A program made the translations under genes and the position numbers. A stretch of DNA of 64,000 nucleotides from an uncultured Thiotrichaceae bacterium (GTDB taxonomy: Bacteria; Pseudomonadota; Gammaproteobacteria; Thiotrichales; Thiotrichaceae), in contig CALAMO010000024.1 of the NCBI GenBank assembly GCA_937925855.1, positions 38,648 to 102,647 of the forward strand, written 5' to 3'. Of this stretch, positions 62,803 to 64,000 are shown piece by piece. The notes below the pieces were generated by a model. That model was not told where the DNA came from. It was given only the letters and a program-made list of their open reading frames with translations, and made no database searches. Numbering within the stretch: the stretch's first letter is position 1; each line of letters begins with the position of its first letter.

Positions 62803-62953
62803 GTTTTTCTGCCAGTTTTAAATTCAAATACACAATTTGTTGTATTTAAACACTCAGTGTCCGACTTCGACCCCCTTTCCCTCTCTCACACCCTCTCTAT
62901 CTTCAACTAAGCCTTGATTAGGCCACTCTAGTAATCATTCTATTAACTCTTAA

Positions 62954-62982
62954 TTGACGTTAACGTTAACTGCTTGTATCAT
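62954..62982 (+). promoter_or_regulatory. LiuR-type box overlapping the promoter of the MerR gene
   Basis: TTGACGTTAACGTTAA (62954-62969) is one base from the LiuR palindrome TTGACGTTAACGTCAA. Its first six bases also form a -35 box. After 17 bases comes TATCAT (62977-62982) as -10. A regulator bound here would compete with RNA polymerase, suggesting autorepression. Confidence 0.75.
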
Positions 62983-63002
62983 GCGTCAACTGAGGAGTTG
63001 GC

Positions 63003-63392
63003 ATGAAAGACAAACTGTGGACCATATCCGAACTGGGTGATGAATTTGGCATCACGACGCGCACCATCCGGTTCTATGAAGATAAAGCGCTATTAAAACC
63101 GCAGCGAGCGGGGCCAAATCGCATCTATAACTATCGCGACCGCGCCCGTCTACAACTCATTCTGCGAGGCAAGCGCTTGGGATTTTCTCTGAGCGAGATT
63201 AAAGAGTATATCGGTCTATACGATGCAGAACTCGACCCAATGCATAATGAACAGCTCGCTTATCTAGCGGACGTTGTCGCAAAGCGGATGACTACTTTAG
63301 AAGAACAACTGTGCGATTTACAGGAAATGATCAGCGAATTATCCCTGATTCAAGCTGAGTGTCAGGCTAATATGCTCAAAAAAATCAGCTGA
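63003..63392 (+). CDS. MerR-family regulator, LiuR-like
   Basis: A 129-residue MerR-family protein. N-terminal winged helix 'WTISELGDEFGITTRTIRFYEDKALL' (landmark), then 'GPNRIYNYRDRARLQLILRGKRLGFSLSEI', typical of LiuR-type regulators of branched-chain amino acid and acyl-CoA catabolism. A coiled-coil C-terminus follows without metal-binding Cys pairs. AGGAG ribosome site. The LiuR-type box in its own promoter and the neighbouring thiolase fit a role in leucine/valine or acyl-CoA breakdown. Confidence 0.88.
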   Translation: MKDKLWTISELGDEFGITTRTIRFYEDKALLKPQRAGPNRIYNYRDRARLQLILRGKRLGFSLSEIKEYIGLYDAELDPMHNEQLAYLADVVAKRMTTLEEQLCDLQEMISELSLIQAECQANMLKKIS

Positions 63393-63471
63393 AAATTCAC
63401 CTTGTTATCGTCTTTACCGCAGCATAAATATCAATACATCAAGCAATCACACGTTAAACCAGGAGCACGCC

Positions 63472-64000
63472 ATGAAAAATGTTGTTATCGCCGGTTACTG
63501 CCGGACACCGTTTACTTTAGCCCGTAAGGGAGCACTGACGCGGATACGGCCTGATAATCTGGCGGCGGCGGCAGTAAAAGGTTTGGTTGAACGCACGGGT
63601 GTTGATGCCAGCGAAATCGAAGACCTGATTCTAGGCTGCGCCTTCCCAGAAGGCGAGCAAGGTTTCAATATGGCCCGCCTGGTCGTGATGCTAGCCGAAT
63701 TACCACAGTCAGTGGCAGGCACCACGGTTAACCGTTTTTGCGGCTCCTCCATGCAGTCCATCCATCAGGCCGCTGGTGCGATTCAAATGAATGCCGGTGA
63801 AGCCTTTATCTGTGCGGGTGTTGAGTCAATGACACGGGTTCCTATGCCCGGCTTTAATCCGTCACCGAATCCAGCACTGTATGAGAATCTGCCTGGTGCT
63901 TATATGAGCATGGGGATTACCGCAGAAAACCTGGCCAGTAAATATGACATTACCCGTGAAGAACAGGAGGCATTTGCCGTAGCCAGTCACCAAAAAGCAG
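63472..64000 (+). CDS. Acetyl-CoA C-acyltransferase (thiolase), N-terminal part cut by window edge
   Basis: ATG 63472 (AGGAGC ribosome site) opens a frame running off the right edge; 176 codons are seen. Thiolase landmarks: 'VVIAGYCRTPFT', 'LILGCAFPEGEQGFNMAR' and the catalytic Cys in 'TVNRFCGSSMQSIHQAAGAI', then 'CAGVESMTRVPMPGFN'. It catalyses thiolytic cleavage of 3-ketoacyl-CoA or the reverse condensation. The LiuR-like gene next to it suggests control by acyl-CoA or branched-chain amino acid catabolism. Confidence 0.93.
   Translation, partial: MKNVVIAGYCRTPFTLARKGALTRIRPDNLAAAAVKGLVERTGVDASEIEDLILGCAFPEGEQGFNMARLVVMLAELPQSVAGTTVNRFCGSSMQSIHQAAGAIQMNAGEAFICAGVESMTRVPMPGFNPSPNPALYENLPGAYMSMGITAENLASKYDITREEQEAFAVASHQKA

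Overview
The window is a stretch of chromosome from a gammaproteobacterium of moderate GC content, outside the Enterobacterales. This placement rests on gene content and order: hslVU with a sigma-32-type promoter; divergent lysM-dprA-smg / def-fmt-rsmB; ntrYX beside trkAH; divergent ilvA/rpiA; convergent glnA and glnLG with sigma-54 promoters. The species cannot be named from sequence reading alone. Most of the window is ordinary core chromosome. Only about 40.8-41.9 kb, next to a tRNA-Lys gene, looks like a decayed accessory patch.

Left third (0-23 kb). A globin-coupled sensor gene runs off the left edge. It is followed by a chalcone-isomerase-like secreted protein and a 49-residue membrane protein, then the rightward run hslV-hslU-DUF971-hisI-yidD-pyrC. 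Leftward come topA-tsaC-ECF sigma factor and lysM-dprA-smg. Rightward come def-fmt-rsmB-DUF4390-ntrY-ntrX-trkA-trkH, covering N-terminal protein processing, 16S rRNA methylation, a two-component system and potassium uptake.

Middle (23-42 kb). Divergent ilvA/rpiA is followed by a nitrogen-scavenging block, all leftward: puuE-uraD-alc (ureide breakdown) and glnK-amtB (PII signalling and ammonium uptake) behind a sigma-54 promoter. Then come tsaE-amiC, queG, pdxH, two uncharacterised lipoproteins, an isolated CobH/CbiC-like protein with a changed catalytic residue, uvrD, an ABC1/UbiB kinase-like protein, a frameshifted DNA-binding-protein gene and tRNA-Lys(UUU).

Right third (42-64 kb). Acyl-CoA metabolism genes (acyl-CoA dehydrogenase, acetoacetyl-CoA synthetase, an old-yellow-enzyme-type flavoprotein) are followed by ppk2, a proline iminopeptidase and dtd. 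A small acidic secreted protein has a switch-like leader. Next are a rhodanese, a cyclic-nucleotide-binding protein, ibaG, a LOG-family protein and a cation efflux pump. The nitrogen control centre follows: glnA and glnLG facing each other, each with a near-perfect sigma-54 promoter and NtrC boxes. The window closes with a two-subunit sodium/solute symporter, a porin, a LiuR-like MerR regulator and a thiolase cut by the right edge.

The clearest joint theme is nitrogen control. GlnL/GlnG, GlnK, AmtB and GlnA, with three sigma-54 promoters and NtrC boxes, form a self-contained regulon, and a ureide pathway sits beside it. I found no CRISPR array, insertion sequence or prophage, and no defence system I could recognise. 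The most unusual signals are regulatory RNA-like structures: an overlapping hairpin ladder before an acidic protein gene, a three-hairpin intergenic element before pdxH, and a palindrome plus terminator immediately before puuE. The altered orphan CobH-like enzyme is the most unusual protein.
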